64,000 nucleotides of DNA from Alphaproteobacteria bacterium UBA7314 (GCA_002471575.1 DKQG01000050.1:19407-83406), one strand, 5' to 3'. Counted from the first letter of the stretch, positions 21,649-32,018 are shown. The notes: a model not told the origin generated them from the sequence alone. Made by a program: numbers and translations.

Positions 21649-22674
21649 TCAGGCCGCCTTAACCAGCTTCTTTCGAACCAGCATCTCGGCAATCTGTACA
21701 GTGTTAAGCGCCGCGCCCTTACGCAGGTTGTCGGAGACGACCCACATGGACAAACCGTTCTTGACGGTCGGGTCCTTACGGATCCGGCTGACGTAAACCG
21801 CGTCCTCGCCTGCGCACTCCACCGGCGTGACATAGCCTTCGTTGGCCCGGTGATCTACCACTACAACGCCCGGTGCATCGCGCAGTATCTCCCGAGCTTC
21901 GTCTTCGTCGATCGGCTTCGCACATTCGATGTTGACGGCCTCGCCATGGCCAACAAAGACGGGGACCCGCACGCATGTCGCCTGTACGGCGATATCCTTG
22001 TCGAGTATCTTGCGCGTCTCCACCGTCATCTTCCATTCTTCCTTGGTCGCGCCGTCGTCCATGAAGACGTCGATATGCGGGATCACGTTGAAAGCGATTT
22101 GCTTGGTGAACTGCTCGTGCTCTTTCGAGTCGTTCACGAAAATGCCGCGGGTCTGGTTAAATAGTTCGTCCATTGCCGCCTTGCCGGCGCCGGAGGTCGA
22201 CTGATAGGTCGATACCGATACGCGCTTGATTTTCGCTTTATCGTGCAACGGCTTTAACGCAACGACCATTTGGATCGTGGAACAGTTAGGGTTGGCAATG
22301 ATGTTGCGCTTGGTGTGCCAGTCGAGATCTTCCGGATTGACCTCCGGTACGACCAACGGCACATCCGGATCCATTCTGAAACAAGACGAATTGTCGATCA
22401 CGATGCAACCCGCCTTGGCGGCCCGGGGCGCATGTTTGGCTGACGCCTTGGAGCCAGGCGAAAACAAAGCGATATCGGTATCCGAAAAATTATAATACTC
22501 GAGATCCTGCACCGACAGAATGTCGTCTTCTCCGAACGAGACCTCTCGCCCGACGGAGCGCGACGACGCCAACGCGATCACGTCATCGGCGGGGAAGCTT
22601 CTCTCCGCCAGAATTTCCAGCATCTCGCGGCCGACATTTCCTGTCGCGCCGGCAACGGCAACTTTGTAACCCAT
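21649..22674 (-). CDS. asd: Aspartate-semialdehyde dehydrogenase
   Basis: NADPH-dependent reduction of aspartyl phosphate to aspartate semialdehyde, the branch point to lysine/diaminopimelate, threonine and methionine. The 341 residues show the nucleotide-binding start VAVAGATGNVGREMLEIL, the catalytic cysteine in NPNCSTIQMVVALKPLHD and the substrate-binding STYQSTSGAGKAAMDEL. It lies downstream of leuB with 479 bases between them, so it may have its own promoter there. The dapF gene of the same lysine/peptidoglycan pathway is 13 kb away in this window. Confidence 0.97.
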   Translation of the reverse strand: MGYKVAVAGATGNVGREMLEILAERSFPADDVIALASSRSVGREVSFGEDDILSVQDLEYYNFSDTDIALFSPGSKASAKHAPRAAKAGCIVIDNSSCFRMDPDVPLVVPEVNPEDLDWHTKRNIIANPNCSTIQMVVALKPLHDKAKIKRVSVSTYQSTSGAGKAAMDELFNQTRGIFVNDSKEHEQFTKQIAFNVIPHIDVFMDDGATKEEWKMTVETRKILDKDIAVQATCVRVPVFVGHGEAVNIECAKPIDEDEAREILRDAPGVVVVDHRANEGYVTPVECAGEDAVYVSRIRKDPTVKNGLSMWVVSDNLRKGAALNTVQIAEMLVRKKLVKAA

Positions 22675-22833
22675 GTTTCTTTCTTTCGCTTAATGCGCCT
22701 GCTCGGGCGCGGGTATTTAACAGATCGCCTCGCGGATCAAAACCGACCACGAAGACAAGCAAGGCGCCCTCCGGTCCAGAGCGCGTCTTGTTCGAATTCC
22801 GTTACACGGCGCCCCACCAGGCACCCGCGGGCA

Positions 22834-23025
22834 TCAGCTCCCCGGTTTGGTTATCTTGACCGTGGTGTTTGCAGTCGGTTTCGTCGTCGCCTTTCCCGTC
22901 CCCAAAGTGATGGTCGGTTTTTCCGTCCGGACGGTCTGCTGGTAGCCGCAGCAGGAATCGCCTTCTTCCGAAAAAGCGGCGGTGGATGCGGTGTACAGAC
23001 CGGCAACGGCCAGAGACATTATCAT
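22834..23025 (-). CDS. Small putative exported protein, unknown
   Basis: A 63-residue frame between leuB and asd. It starts with a hydrophobic alanine-rich segment (MIMSLAVAGLYTASTAAFS) that could be a signal peptide, then an acidic cysteine pair (EEGDSCCGYQQ) and a Thr/Lys-rich tail (TLGTGKATTKPTANTTVK). The n-region lacks a lysine or arginine, which weakens the signal peptide, and the ribosome-binding site is poor (GAGAG about 14 bases upstream). The repetitive Thr/Lys tail and lack of stops argue for coding. No family recognised. Confidence 0.42.
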   Translation of the reverse strand: MIMSLAVAGLYTASTAAFSEEGDSCCGYQQTVRTEKPTITLGTGKATTKPTANTTVKITKPGS

Positions 23026-23153
23026 TTTATAACGGTGTTCTCTCGTCTGAAGTATCAGATATCAAAGATCTATACCGGCTGGTTAGCTTCGCAACCGGAA
23101 TTGTGCGTCGCCGAACCGCCCCGGGACCACGAGCGGGCCGGCGCTGCGAGAAA

Positions 23154-24266
23154 CTACACCGCCAGCTTATCCAATTCCGCCGTCACTGCCTCACCCATCT
23201 GTTCGCAGGATACCAGCCTCATGCCCTCCTGCATGATGTCGCCAGTGCGCAGCCCAGAATCGAGCACGTTACGCACCGCCTGTTCAACCAGGTCGGCGTC
23301 TTCGCCCATGTCGAACGAATAGCGCAGCATCATGGCGTAGGACTGGATCATCGCCAGAGGATTGGCCTTGCCCTGCCCCGCGATATCCGGCGCGGAGCCA
23401 TGGACCGGTTCATACAGCGCCAGGCGCCGCCCCGACTCGTCCGCCGGGCCCAGAGATGCCGATGGCAGCATGCCAAGCGATCCGGTCAGCATCGACGCGA
23501 CATCCGACAGCATGTCGCCGAACAAGTTGTCGGTGACGATTACGTCGAACTGCTTCGGGTTTCGCACCAGCTGCATGCCGCAATTGTCGGCTAGCATATG
23601 CGATAGCTCCACATCGGCGAACTCATTGTCATGCACCCATGTCGCTTCCTCACGCCAGAGGATGCCGGATTCCATGACATTCATTTTTTCGACCGAACAC
23701 ACCCGGTTGTTGCGTTTTTTCGCAAGATCGTACGCGACCCGGCAGACACGGCGGATTTCTTCGGTCGTGTAGACCTGGGTATTGATACCTCGGCGCTGAC
23801 CGTCGGGCAGATCCTCGATGCCGCGCGGCTCCCCGAAATAGACCCCACCGGTCAGTTCGCGGACGATCAGGATATCTAGCCCGCCGACCAGTTCCGGCTT
23901 CAGGCTGGACGCTTCAGCCAGCGCGTCGAAGCAAATCGCCGGGCGCAGATTGGCGAACAGGTCCATGTCCTTGCGCAGCCGCAGCAACCCGGCCTCTGGA
24001 CGCACGTCGAAACCGATATTGTCCCACTGAGGCCCGCCGACGGCGCCGAACAGCACGGCGTCGGAATTCAGCGCGACCTCCATGGTCGCGTCGCTGATGG
24101 CGGCACCATGTTTTTCATAAGCCACCCCGCCGACTAGGTCCTCGGTGACGTCGAACGTCACCGAGCGGCGCTTGTCCATCCAGTCGATCAAACGGCGAAC
24201 CTCGCCCATGACTTCCGGGCCGATCCCGTCGCCGGGCAGCATGAGTACTTTCTTGTTGGCAGCCAT
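23154..24266 (-). CDS. leuB: 3-isopropylmalate dehydrogenase
   Basis: Third step of leucine biosynthesis, NAD-dependent oxidative decarboxylation of 3-isopropylmalate. The 370 residues begin with [19 protein letters not shown], and contain [13 protein letters not shown], the metal/substrate site [20 protein letters not shown] and [19 protein letters not shown]. It follows leuD after 29 bases, so leuC, leuD and leuB form one transcription unit. Length and ends are normal. Confidence 0.97.
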   Translation of the reverse strand: MAANKKVLMLPGDGIGPEVMGEVRRLIDWMDKRRSVTFDVTEDLVGGVAYEKHGAAISDATMEVALNSDAVLFGAVGGPQWDNIGFDVRPEAGLLRLRKDMDLFANLRPAICFDALAEASSLKPELVGGLDILIVRELTGGVYFGEPRGIEDLPDGQRRGINTQVYTTEEIRRVCRVAYDLAKKRNNRVCSVEKMNVMESGILWREEATWVHDNEFADVELSHMLADNCGMQLVRNPKQFDVIVTDNLFGDMLSDVASMLTGSLGMLPSASLGPADESGRRLALYEPVHGSAPDIAGQGKANPLAMIQSYAMMLRYSFDMGEDADLVEQAVRNVLDSGLRTGDIMQEGMRLVSCEQMGEAVTAELDKLAV

Positions 24267-24295
24267 CTGGCGGCTCTCCCCTGATGCTTAGTGGT

Positions 24296-24916
24296 TCAGA
24301 CCCGCGCGCCCTGCATCCACGGCATGGATTGCTTCTGCTTCTCCTCGAAGGAGGAAATCCGGTCGTCGGATTGCAGCGTGATGCCGATATCGTCGAGACC
24401 TTCGAGCAGGCAGTGCTTGCGGAACGGATCGACGTCGAAGGTTATTTCCTCGCCGTCGGGGCGGACGATCTTCTGATTTTCCAGGTCGATCTCGATCCGT
24501 GCGTTTTCGCCGCGGGCGGCGTCTTCCAGCAACGCATCGCGCTGTTCCGGCGTGACCTTAATCAGCAGCAGCCCGTTCTTGAACGAGTTGTTGAAGAAGA
24601 TGTCAGCGAAGGACGTCGAGATAACGCACCTGATCCCGAAATCGGTGATCGCCCAAGGCGCGTGTTCGCGCGACGAACCGCAGCCAAAATTGTCGCCGGC
24701 CACCAGAATTTCCGAATTCCGGTAATGCGACTGGTTGAGGATGAAGTCCTCTCTCTCCGACCCGTCATCGTTATACCGCACGTCGTTGAACAGGTTCACG
24801 CCGAGACCGGTGCGTTTGATGGTTTTCAGGAACCGTGCAGGAATGATCCGGTCGGTATCTATGTTGTGATCGGCCATCGGCACCGCTACGCCAGAGAAGG
24901 TTTCGAACTTTCTCAT
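24296..24916 (-). CDS. leuD: 3-isopropylmalate dehydratase small subunit
   Basis: Small (swivel-domain) subunit of isopropylmalate isomerase, 206 residues, working with LeuC in leucine synthesis. [20 protein letters not shown] and [20 protein letters not shown] are the family motifs. It starts 12 bases after the leuC stop. Confidence 0.96.
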   Translation of the reverse strand: MRKFETFSGVAVPMADHNIDTDRIIPARFLKTIKRTGLGVNLFNDVRYNDDGSEREDFILNQSHYRNSEILVAGDNFGCGSSREHAPWAITDFGIRCVISTSFADIFFNNSFKNGLLLIKVTPEQRDALLEDAARGENARIEIDLENQKIVRPDGEEITFDVDPFRKHCLLEGLDDIGITLQSDDRISSFEEKQKQSMPWMQGARV

Positions 24917-24928
24917 TTTCTGTCTCCC

Positions 24929-26350
24929 TTATTCGGCAACGTCGGCGGCAAGTTCCCGCACGTCGGCAAGATGACCGGTCACCGCGGCAGCCGCGGCCAT
25001 GGCGGGGCTGACCAGATGGGTACGCCCGCCGGGCCCCTGGCGGCCCTGGAAATTTCGGTTGGACGTGGAGGCCGACCGTTCGCCGGGCTCCAGCATGTCG
25101 CCGTTCATGCCAAGACACATCGAACAGCCGGGTTCGCGCCAATCGAAACCGGCCTCAGTAAAGATCGCGTCGAGACCTTCTGATTCCGCCTGCTCCTTGA
25201 TCAGGCCCGACCCCGGCACGACCATCGCGTAAACGCTGCCCGCGACCTTGCGCCCCTTGGCGATCGCCGCGGCGGAGCGCAGATCCTCGATCCGCGAGTT
25301 GGTGCAGGACCCGATGAAGACCTTGTCAACGTGTATGTCCGTCAGTGACTGTCCGGGATCCAAGTCCATGTATTCCAGCGCCCCTTCGACGGTTTCGCGC
25401 TTGGCGGGATCTTCAATATCGGCTGGGTTGGGCACAACCGAGCCAATCGGTGCAACCATCTCCGGGCTGGTACCCCAAGATACCTGCGGTTCGATTTCCG
25501 CCGCATTGAGTTCGACCTCGATATCGTAGGAGGCACCGTCATCGGATTTCAGCGTCTTCCAGTATTCGATGGCCTGTTCCCAAGCAGCTCCCTTGGGCGC
25601 CATCGGCCGTCCCTCGAGATAGTCGAACACTCTCTGATCGGGAGCGACCAGTCCGGCGCGGGCACCAGCTTCGATGGTCATGTTGCAGACCGTCATCCGG
25701 CCTTCCACCGACAGATCCTCAATCGCTTCGCCGGCGTACTCGATGACGCAGCCGGTCCCGCCAGCGGTGCCAATCTTGCCGATGATGGCGAGGATCATGT
25801 CTTTCGCGGTAACGCCCTCCGGTAGCTTGCCGTTGACCGTGATGCGCATATTCTTCGGCTGTTTTTGCAGCAGGGTCTGGGTCGCCAATACATGTTCAAC
25901 CTCTGACGTACCGATGCCGAACGCCAGCGATCCCAGTGCACCGTGGGTAGCGGTATGGGAATCGCCGCAGACCAGTGTCAGGCCGGGCTGGGTAAAGCCC
26001 TGCTCCGGGCCGATCACATGCACGATGCCTTGGCGGACGTCGAGAAAGTCGATAAAGGGAAGGCCGAATTCCTTCGCGTTCTTTTCCAGCAGTTCGATCT
26101 GGATGCGGGATTCCTCGTTCTCGATCCCGTCAGCACGGCCCGCGGTGGGTACATTGTGATCCGCGACTAGCAAATGGGCATCCTGCACGCGGACAGGGCG
26201 ATTGTTTTCGCGTAGTCCGTCGAACGCCTGGGCGCTGGTGATCTCGTGAATGATCTGGCGATCGATGTAAAGGATGCACGTTCCGTCATCCTTTTCCTCG
26301 ACCAGATGCGAGTCCCAGATCTTGTCGAACAGTGTTTTCGGTCCGTCCAT
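24929..26350 (-). CDS. leuC: 3-isopropylmalate dehydratase large subunit
   Basis: Catalytic [4Fe-4S] subunit of isopropylmalate isomerase, about 473 residues. The cluster cysteines lie in [14 protein letters not shown] and in [36 protein letters not shown] is also diagnostic. Three ATGs lie close together (26365, 26353, 26350). I prefer the last, because AAGGGA lies about 5 bases before it and the family begins at [17 protein letters not shown]. It heads leuCDB and is 24 bases downstream of the rplS stop, so read-through from the ribosomal operon is possible. Confidence 0.95.
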   Translation of the reverse strand: MDGPKTLFDKIWDSHLVEEKDDGTCILYIDRQIIHEITSAQAFDGLRENNRPVRVQDAHLLVADHNVPTAGRADGIENEESRIQIELLEKNAKEFGLPFIDFLDVRQGIVHVIGPEQGFTQPGLTLVCGDSHTATHGALGSLAFGIGTSEVEHVLATQTLLQKQPKNMRITVNGKLPEGVTAKDMILAIIGKIGTAGGTGCVIEYAGEAIEDLSVEGRMTVCNMTIEAGARAGLVAPDQRVFDYLEGRPMAPKGAAWEQAIEYWKTLKSDDGASYDIEVELNAAEIEPQVSWGTSPEMVAPIGSVVPNPADIEDPAKRETVEGALEYMDLDPGQSLTDIHVDKVFIGSCTNSRIEDLRSAAAIAKGRKVAGSVYAMVVPGSGLIKEQAESEGLDAIFTEAGFDWREPGCSMCLGMNGDMLEPGERSASTSNRNFQGRQGPGGRTHLVSPAMAAAAAVTGHLADVRELAADVAE

Positions 26351-26388
26351 CATATTCCCTTTCATCCCGTCCTGCCGCGCGTTCGCGA

Positions 26389-26928
26389 TCAGGAGTCTCT
26401 CTTGTCCTCGCTGTTGTCTTCGGCGGTTGCCTCCGTCGCTTCAGCGTCGGTAGTTTCCGTTTCCTCCTCAGCATGGGCAGCCTGTTCCATAGCTTCATCC
26501 TGCATTTCGACCGCCTCGGCAGCAGTCGCGGGCGATGCATCCTTGCCTACGGTCGCAGCGGCAAACCGCCGGTCGACCTTCTCGGCGATCCGGGCAGACT
26601 TGCCACGGCGCGACCGAAGGTAATACAGCTTGGCACGTCGGACGGCGCCGCGGCGCACGACCTCGATCTTCTCTATCCGCGGGCTGTAGAGCGGGAATAC
26701 GCGTTCCACGCCCTCGCCGTAGGAAATCTTTCGCACCGTGAAAGACGAATTCAGCGCCTTCGCCGTGCGAGCGATCACCACGCCTTCATAAACCTGCACG
26801 CGCTCCCGCGCGCCTTCGACCACTTTGTAGTGGACGCGGACCGTATCTCCGGGAGCGAATTCGGGGACCGGCCGCTCCGCGACCAGGCGTTCGATCTCGC
26901 CCTTTTCGATTTGTTCAATCACGTTCAT
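26389..26928 (-). CDS. rplS: Ribosomal protein bL19 with acidic C-terminal extension
   Basis: Large-subunit protein at the 30S-50S interface. Residues 1-122 form a normal bL19 ([72 protein letters not shown]). The protein then continues for about 57 residues of Ala/Glu-rich, acidic low-complexity sequence ([20 protein letters not shown]), whereas bL19 is usually 115-130 residues. The start overlaps the trmD end by 14 bases, so it is coupled to the rpsP-rimM-trmD-rplS unit. Confidence 0.95.
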   Translation of the reverse strand: MNVIEQIEKGEIERLVAERPVPEFAPGDTVRVHYKVVEGARERVQVYEGVVIARTAKALNSSFTVRKISYGEGVERVFPLYSPRIEKIEVVRRGAVRRAKLYYLRSRRGKSARIAEKVDRRFAAATVGKDASPATAAEAVEMQDEAMEQAAHAEEETETTDAEATEATAEDNSEDKRDS

Positions 26929-27655
26929 GGCAATGTTCCTTCTGGTTCTTCAGGTCCCGCTGATACCGATCCCACAGATCGGGCCGCCGTTCCCGTGTTG
27001 CGATCTCCGCCTGCTCCGTTCGCCAGGCGCAGATATTCTCGTGATGGCCGGACAACAGAATGTCCGGCACCTTGCGTCCGCACCAGTCGGCCGGCCGCGT
27101 GTAATGAGGATATTCGAGCAATCCCCGGTTAAAGCTCTCTTCGTGGAGCGACGCTTCCGTGCCCATGACACCGGGCAGCAGACGCACGCAGGCATCGATC
27201 AGCGCCAGCGCCGCGGGCTCGCCACCCGACAGCACGAAATCGCCAAGGCTGATCTCGGTGACGTTGCGCGCATCCAGCACGCGCTGATCGATTCCCTCGT
27301 AGCGGCCGCAGATCAGCGTAAGGCCGGGTCCGGCTGCAAGCTCGACCGCCTTCGTCTGGCTGAATGTCTTGCCGCGCGGCGTCAGATAAACCAGCGGGGC
27401 ATCCGTCAGCGCGGATGCTTCGATGGCGGCATCGACGACGTCGGCGCGCATCACCATGCCGGCGCCGCCACCAAAAGGCGTATCGTCAACCGTCCGGTGC
27501 TTGTCCGTCGCATGGTCGCGAATGTCGACGGCCTCTAGCAACCACGCACCATCGGCCAGCGCCTTGCCGGCAAGCGAATGAGCGAGCGGACCCGGAAACA
27601 TGTCCGGGAACAGCGTCAGCACACTCGCCGTCCATTTATTGTGTTCGTCGGTCAC
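26915..27655 (-). CDS. trmD: tRNA (guanine37-N1)-methyltransferase
   Basis: Methylates G37 of tRNAs reading CNN codons and prevents +1 frameshifting. The 246 residues show the SPOUT knot motifs [34 protein letters not shown] and [19 protein letters not shown]. The ATG at 27655 overlaps the rimM stop by 4 bases (ATGA), and the 3' end overlaps rplS. Confidence 0.97.
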   Translation of the reverse strand: MTDEHNKWTASVLTLFPDMFPGPLAHSLAGKALADGAWLLEAVDIRDHATDKHRTVDDTPFGGGAGMVMRADVVDAAIEASALTDAPLVYLTPRGKTFSQTKAVELAAGPGLTLICGRYEGIDQRVLDARNVTEISLGDFVLSGGEPAALALIDACVRLLPGVMGTEASLHEESFNRGLLEYPHYTRPADWCGRKVPDILLSGHHENICAWRTEQAEIATRERRPDLWDRYQRDLKNQKEHCHERD

Positions 27656-28272
27656 TCTTCGGTCTCGTCTTCTCTATTCTCTTCCTTATCGTCTTCTACT
27701 TCGTCGGGCGGGTCGACGGTCAATCTTCCCGCCGCAATGTCTATGTCCGGCACCAACGCTTTCGTGAACGGTACCAGCAGTGTCTCCTGTCCCGAGCCCC
27801 GGTCGATTTCCAGCACCTCGTTTGCGCCTGCCGGTATGATCGACCTGACGGTCCCGATCCTTTTTTCATCCTGCACGACCTCCAGCCCGAGAAGATCAGC
27901 ATGATAAAATTCGTCCTCATCCGGTTCTGGCAGCGCGTCTTTCGACACGTAAAGTCTGAGACCCTTCAGTCCCTCCGCCGCGCTGCGGTCCGCGACCCCG
28001 TCAAGGGCTGCGATCACCATCCCACCGCGGACGGCCTCGATACCGATCTCGAACCGGCAGTTGCCCGCCTCGTCCGATACTGGCCCGTAGCCGGCGACGT
28101 CTTCCGGCAGTTCGGTGAAGGGCTTGATTTTAACCGATCCACGGATGCCGTGCGCGCCCGCGATGGCCCCGACACAGACACGGTCGCGATCCGCCGCGCC
28201 CTGAACCCGTGCCGATGATGCAACCGCCGTGGAACTACCTCCGCGCCAGCCGCCGGACGAACGTCCTGCCAC
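27652..28272 (-). CDS. rimM: Ribosome maturation factor RimM
   Basis: Assembly factor for the 30S head. The 206-residue product has the RimM N-domain ([20 protein letters not shown]) and the PRC-barrel half ([43 protein letters not shown]). The first about 27 residues are Ser/Ala/Gly-rich, and a later start cannot be excluded. The last about 20 residues are strongly acidic ([16 protein letters not shown]), paralleling the acidic tails of bS16 and bL19 in the same operon. It starts 5 bases after the rpsP stop. Confidence 0.93.
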   Translation of the reverse strand: MAGRSSGGWRGGSSTAVASSARVQGAADRDRVCVGAIAGAHGIRGSVKIKPFTELPEDVAGYGPVSDEAGNCRFEIGIEAVRGGMVIAALDGVADRSAAEGLKGLRLYVSKDALPEPDEDEFYHADLLGLEVVQDEKRIGTVRSIIPAGANEVLEIDRGSGQETLLVPFTKALVPDIDIAAGRLTVDPPDEVEDDKEENREDETEE

Positions 28273-28277
28273 CAGAG

Positions 28278-28802
28278 TTAGCCCTCCTTATTCTCTTGTT
28301 CCTCGGCAGCAGCCTCTTGAGCGGGTGCTTCCTCAACAGGGGCCTCTTCAGCCGCAGTTTCTTCGGCCGATGCTTCCTCGGCTGGCACTTCTTCTGCAGC
28401 AGCTTCTTCGGCCGGGGCATCGGCTTCTGACGTCGCGGCATCCGCCTCGGCGCCAGCCCTTGCCTTGGCCGCTTCTTCAGCCTCTCTCATGCGTTCAAGC
28501 GTCTTGGGCCGCGGCGCGCTCTGCTTCGGCGTTTCGCGGATTTCTGGCATCGGGATGATCTCGGCCCGGCCAAGGAATTTAGCCACCCGGTCCGATGGCT
28601 TGGCACCGACACCGAGCCAATGCTTGATGCGCTCGTCGTTTAGCTTGATCCGGTCGGGGTGTTCCTGCGGCAACATCGGGTTATAAGTACCGACACGTTC
28701 GATATAGCGGCCGTCGCGCGGCATGCGCGAATCCGCAACAACGATACGATAGTAGGGACGCTTTTTTGCACCGCCCCGGGATAGTCTAAGTTTAAGCGAC
28801 AT
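28278..28802 (-). CDS. rpsP: Ribosomal protein bS16 with long Ala/Glu-rich tail
   Basis: Small-subunit assembly protein. The core is ordinary (MSLKLRLSRGGAKKRPYYRI, RMPRDGRYIERVGTYNPMLP, KHWLGVGAKPSDRVAKFLGR). After about residue 90 the protein continues for some 85 residues of low-complexity sequence built from Ala, Glu and Pro, with the short unit AEE recurring more than ten times. Total length is 174 residues against about 80-110 for typical bS16 and 130-170 for tailed alphaproteobacterial forms. The ATG at 28802 follows a strong GGAGGG. It heads the rpsP-rimM-trmD-rplS unit. Confidence 0.95.
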   Translation of the reverse strand: MSLKLRLSRGGAKKRPYYRIVVADSRMPRDGRYIERVGTYNPMLPQEHPDRIKLNDERIKHWLGVGAKPSDRVAKFLGRAEIIPMPEIRETPKQSAPRPKTLERMREAEEAAKARAGAEADAATSEADAPAEEAAAEEVPAEEASAEETAAEEAPVEEAPAQEAAAEEQENKEG

Positions 28803-28894
28803 TAGGTTATTAACCCTCCATTTGATCGCGATTGTTGAAGTGTTTCGAATAAATCGTTGGTTTCGTTCCAGTTCCCTGCAGCTCAGCCGCGTCT

Positions 28895-30271
28895 TCATCT
28901 CATGCCGGGTCCCGGCGGCAAGCCGGGGGGCATTATTCCGGGCATTCCGGACCGCATCAGGCCCTTCTTTCCCATCTTCTTCATCTTTTTCATCATGCGG
29001 GTCATTTCCTGATACTGCTTCAGGAGCTTGTTGACGTCCTGCACGGTGGTGCCCGATCCGGCGGCGATCCGGCGCTTGCGGGATGCCTTGATCACGTCGG
29101 GTTTCTTGCGTTCGGTGACCGTCATCGAGCCGATGATCGCTTCCTGGTGGATGACCGTCTTGTCGTCGACATTGGCCGCCGCCATCTGCGCCTGCGCCTT
29201 TTTTACGCCGGGCAGCATGCCCATCACGCCACTCAGCCCGCCCATCTTGCGAAGCTGGCGAAGCTGCGAGGCGAAATCATCGAGATCAAAGCTGCCCGCC
29301 TCCATCTTCTTCATCAGCCGTTCGGCTTCGTCCTGCTCAACCAGCTCGGACGCTTTTTCAACCAGGCTGACGACATCGCCCATGCCGAGAATACGCGACG
29401 CGATCCGGTCGGGGTGAAAGGCTTCTAACGCTTCCAGTTTTTCGCCAGTGCCCAGCAGGCGGATCGGCGTGCCGGTAACGGCCTTCATCGACAATGCGGC
29501 GCCACCACGGGCATCTCCGTCGACACGGGTCAGCACGATACCCGTTAGGTCAAGCTTCTCGTTGAAAGACTCGGCGACGTTCACGGCATCTTGGCCGGTC
29601 ATGGCATCGGCAACCAGTAGGATTTCCGCCGGGCGCGCGCCGTCGCGCACATCCGCGACCTCGGCCATCAGGTCATCGTCGACATGCAGGCGGCCCGCGG
29701 TATCTAGGATGACCACGTCGTAGCCTTCCCTCTTCGCCGTATCCATGGCGCGGTCTGCGATCATGCGCGGCGTCTGGAGCGGCACGATCGGTAGGGTATC
29801 CACTTTGGCCTGTTCGCCGAGCACCGCCAACTGCTGCTGTGCCGCCGGGCGGCGCACGTCGAGCGACGCCATCAGCACCTTCTTAGCCTGCTTTTCTTGG
29901 ATGCGCCTGGCGATCTTAGCCGACGACGTCGTCTTACCGGAACCCTGCAGCCCGACCATCATCACGGCTGCGGGCGATGCGGCGCGAACCTCGAAGTCTT
30001 CGGTCTCCGGCCCGAGCATCTCGACCAGGTAGTCGTTGACGATCTTGACGACTTGCTGGCCCGGCGTCACCGAGCGCAGGACTTCCTCGCCGACGGCCCG
30101 TTCCTTTACGCCGTCGACGAAATCCTTGACGACGGGCAGCGCGACATCGGCTTCGAGCAGGGCGACGCGGATTTCGCGCATCGTCGCCGACACGTCGGCC
30201 TCGGACAGCGCACCGCGCTTCTTCAGCTTGTCGAATATCTCGCCGAAACGATCTGTCAGTCCGTCGAACAT
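28895..30271 (-). CDS. ffh: Signal recognition particle protein Ffh
   Basis: The SRP GTPase that binds signal sequences of nascent inner-membrane proteins and docks on FtsY, which is encoded 3.5 kb away. The 458 residues hold the N domain (MFDGLTDRFGEIFDKLKKRG), the G domain with VGLQGSGKTTSSAKIA, LDTAGRLHVDDDLM and VLTRVDGDARGGAAL, and a methionine-rich M domain ending in a Met/Gly/Pro-rich tail. It lies 92 bases upstream of rpsP on the same strand and may share its transcript. Confidence 0.97.
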   Translation of the reverse strand: MFDGLTDRFGEIFDKLKKRGALSEADVSATMREIRVALLEADVALPVVKDFVDGVKERAVGEEVLRSVTPGQQVVKIVNDYLVEMLGPETEDFEVRAASPAAVMMVGLQGSGKTTSSAKIARRIQEKQAKKVLMASLDVRRPAAQQQLAVLGEQAKVDTLPIVPLQTPRMIADRAMDTAKREGYDVVILDTAGRLHVDDDLMAEVADVRDGARPAEILLVADAMTGQDAVNVAESFNEKLDLTGIVLTRVDGDARGGAALSMKAVTGTPIRLLGTGEKLEALEAFHPDRIASRILGMGDVVSLVEKASELVEQDEAERLMKKMEAGSFDLDDFASQLRQLRKMGGLSGVMGMLPGVKKAQAQMAAANVDDKTVIHQEAIIGSMTVTERKKPDVIKASRKRRIAAGSGTTVQDVNKLLKQYQEMTRMMKKMKKMGKKGLMRSGMPGIMPPGLPPGPGMR

Positions 30272-30584
30272 GTGCCCTTGGCACTCCGTTCAGTTACCTC
30301 GACCCGCAATTCCGACTGTCAAAAATTCCCCAACGCAAATCGCGCCAGTGCGCGCACCTGCGCGGACCGACGTTCACCCGAAAGCGTTGGACAATGTCTT
30401 TTGTCTTGGGCGGGGCGGAAATTAGGGGGGTTTGGGGGTGACGTCAAGGATTTAGAGGCATCTGAAGTCCCATTTGACCGTCATCACATAATTGCCTCAT
30501 TTCTGCGCTTTAACCGTAACAATTAATTCCCAGTTTAGGGGGTAACTTCACATTACGCAGACGGATGGTACAAGGAATACCGGG
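30272..30584. other. Intergenic region upstream of ffh
   Basis: Divergent promoter space between ffh and the small plus-strand gene at 30585. No gene is evident. A G-rich tract (about 30420-30440) and an A/T-rich segment (about 30500-30560) are the only notable features. Confidence 0.45.
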
Positions 30585-30776
30585 ATGAAGACCTCGCAAA
30601 CGACCCCTAGAGTAGCAGCGGCAATTGCCGGCATGGCGCTGTTTCTGGGCGCTGCCGCAGCTGCGGGTATCGAACGCGGCAAGGACATGGTGGGCTCAGG
30701 TGAAGTGGTGTCCGCGCAGGAAGCTATTTGGGCGCTTGATATCGTGACAACCGTCGGTTCCTCCTACGCCGAGTAG
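30585..30776 (+). CDS. Small putative exported protein, unknown
   Basis: A 63-residue frame with an AAGGAA ribosome-binding site at good distance from its ATG. The N-terminus looks like a signal peptide: a basic start (MKTSQTTPRV) and a hydrophobic Ala/Gly/Leu stretch (AAAIAGMALFLGAAAAAG). About 33 mature residues would remain, ending in TVGSSYAE. No cysteine, motif or family was recognised. It stands alone between ffh and the broken amidohydrolase. Coding is supported by the start context and the signal-like composition. Confidence 0.55.
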   Translation: MKTSQTTPRVAAAIAGMALFLGAAAAAGIERGKDMVGSGEVVSAQEAIWALDIVTTVGSSYAE

Positions 30777-30830
30777 GATAACGCCCGCCTCGGGAATGGA
30801 CGGAACGCCTGCACGCGCTTGGCGCGCAAT

Positions 30831-31901
30831 TCAGTTCAGATTGTAGAAGCTGATCATGTTGTCATGAACCAGCTTGCACTTGATCTCGTTCGAGAACTCG
30901 TTGTTTTCCAGGAACTCGGGCAACTCTGTGGTGAGATCCTCCTCGGTCGGCTCGTGAGGGTAGTCCGACGCGTAGAGGATGCGGTCCGGGCCTATGGCGT
31001 CGATGGTGTATTTTAGGTTCCGCTCGCCGAGCTCCACGGCGACCCAGAAATTGTCCCCTTCGCGCAGATAGTCTGACGGGCGCTTTTTCAGCTTGGCCCG
31101 GCTGGCCGCCCCGAACACGGATTCGTATTCGTAATCCATGCGGTCCATCATGAATGGTACCCAGGTCGCGCCGCCTTCTAGGAAGGCAATCTTCAGCTTG
31201 GGGAAAGCATCCCACATGCCTGAGAACACGATGTCAGTCAGCTGCATCATCAGCGGGAACGGGTGTTCCAGCGTGTGCACCTTCACGAATTCGCGGAAAT
31301 GGTTGAAACCCATGCCGCGGCTCGGCCCGCCGTGGATGGCTAGCGGCATGTTGTTCTTTTCCGCCGCCTCGAAGATCGGCCAGAAGAACTCGTCGCCGCA
31401 GGTTTTGCCCAGATAGGTCTGCGACGGCAGCATCATGGCGGGGAAGCGCACGCGCTCGTTGGCGCAGCGCTCGATCTCCTTCGCCGCCTCTTCCGGCACC
31501 TGCACCGGCACGATACCGGCGCCGTAGAGCCGTTCGTCCTTCGACGTGTAGCGGTCTTCCAGCCAGTTGTTGTAGGCCTTGATGGTCTCGACCACCCACT
31601 TGGGATCCGAGATCAGCCCGGCCGCAAGACCCGCCGTCGGATAAAGCACCGTGCCGTCGGCACCGATTATGTCGAGCATCTCGGCCCACACATCGGCGTC
31701 GGTATGGGTATAGCGTCGGGGTTAGCAGTCGTTGGATGCCATGATGAAGCCGCGCGCCCACCCATCGAGGCTGGGCCAGACCCCAAAGGTCTTGAAGCGC
31801 TGCAGATTGGCAAAATCGCCCTCAAAATATTCAGCGATCTCTTCATCGTTCTCGAGCACGTGCCCGTCGCCGTCAAAGACGTCGAATCCGTTGATAGCCA
31901 T
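30831..31901 (-). pseudogene. Amidohydrolase-family protein interrupted by one in-frame TAA
   Basis: The gene encodes a metal-dependent hydrolase of the amidohydrolase/aminocarboxymuconate-semialdehyde-decarboxylase type. Seen: an N-terminal metal-box-like start (FDVFDGDGHVLEND) after a strong GGGAGGGA ribosome-binding site at ATG 31901, LAIHGGPSRGMGFNHF, FLEGGATWVPFMMDRMD and the C-terminal ILYASDYPHEPTEE. The reading frame is the same on both sides, but codon 60 is TAA (31724-31722), just before PRRYTHTDADVW. Translation would give a 59-residue peptide; a GTG at 31691 could restart a product lacking the N-terminal metal ligands. A sequencing error is an alternative explanation. Confidence 0.82.
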
Positions 31902-32018
31902 CAGTCCCTCCCGGTTTTCATCGCGTTCCCTGCCCTAAATTCATGACCTCCACAGGCACCGAGTCAATGACGGTCCGGGAGGGTAAGAGGGCCGACGCCG
32001 AGACAACGAATGTTCAGG

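Noticed and set aside
31722..31724. Recoding of the TAA in the amidohydrolase as sense
   Set aside because: TAA is not a selenocysteine or pyrrolysine codon, and no readthrough context or structure was evident. A mutation or error is simpler.
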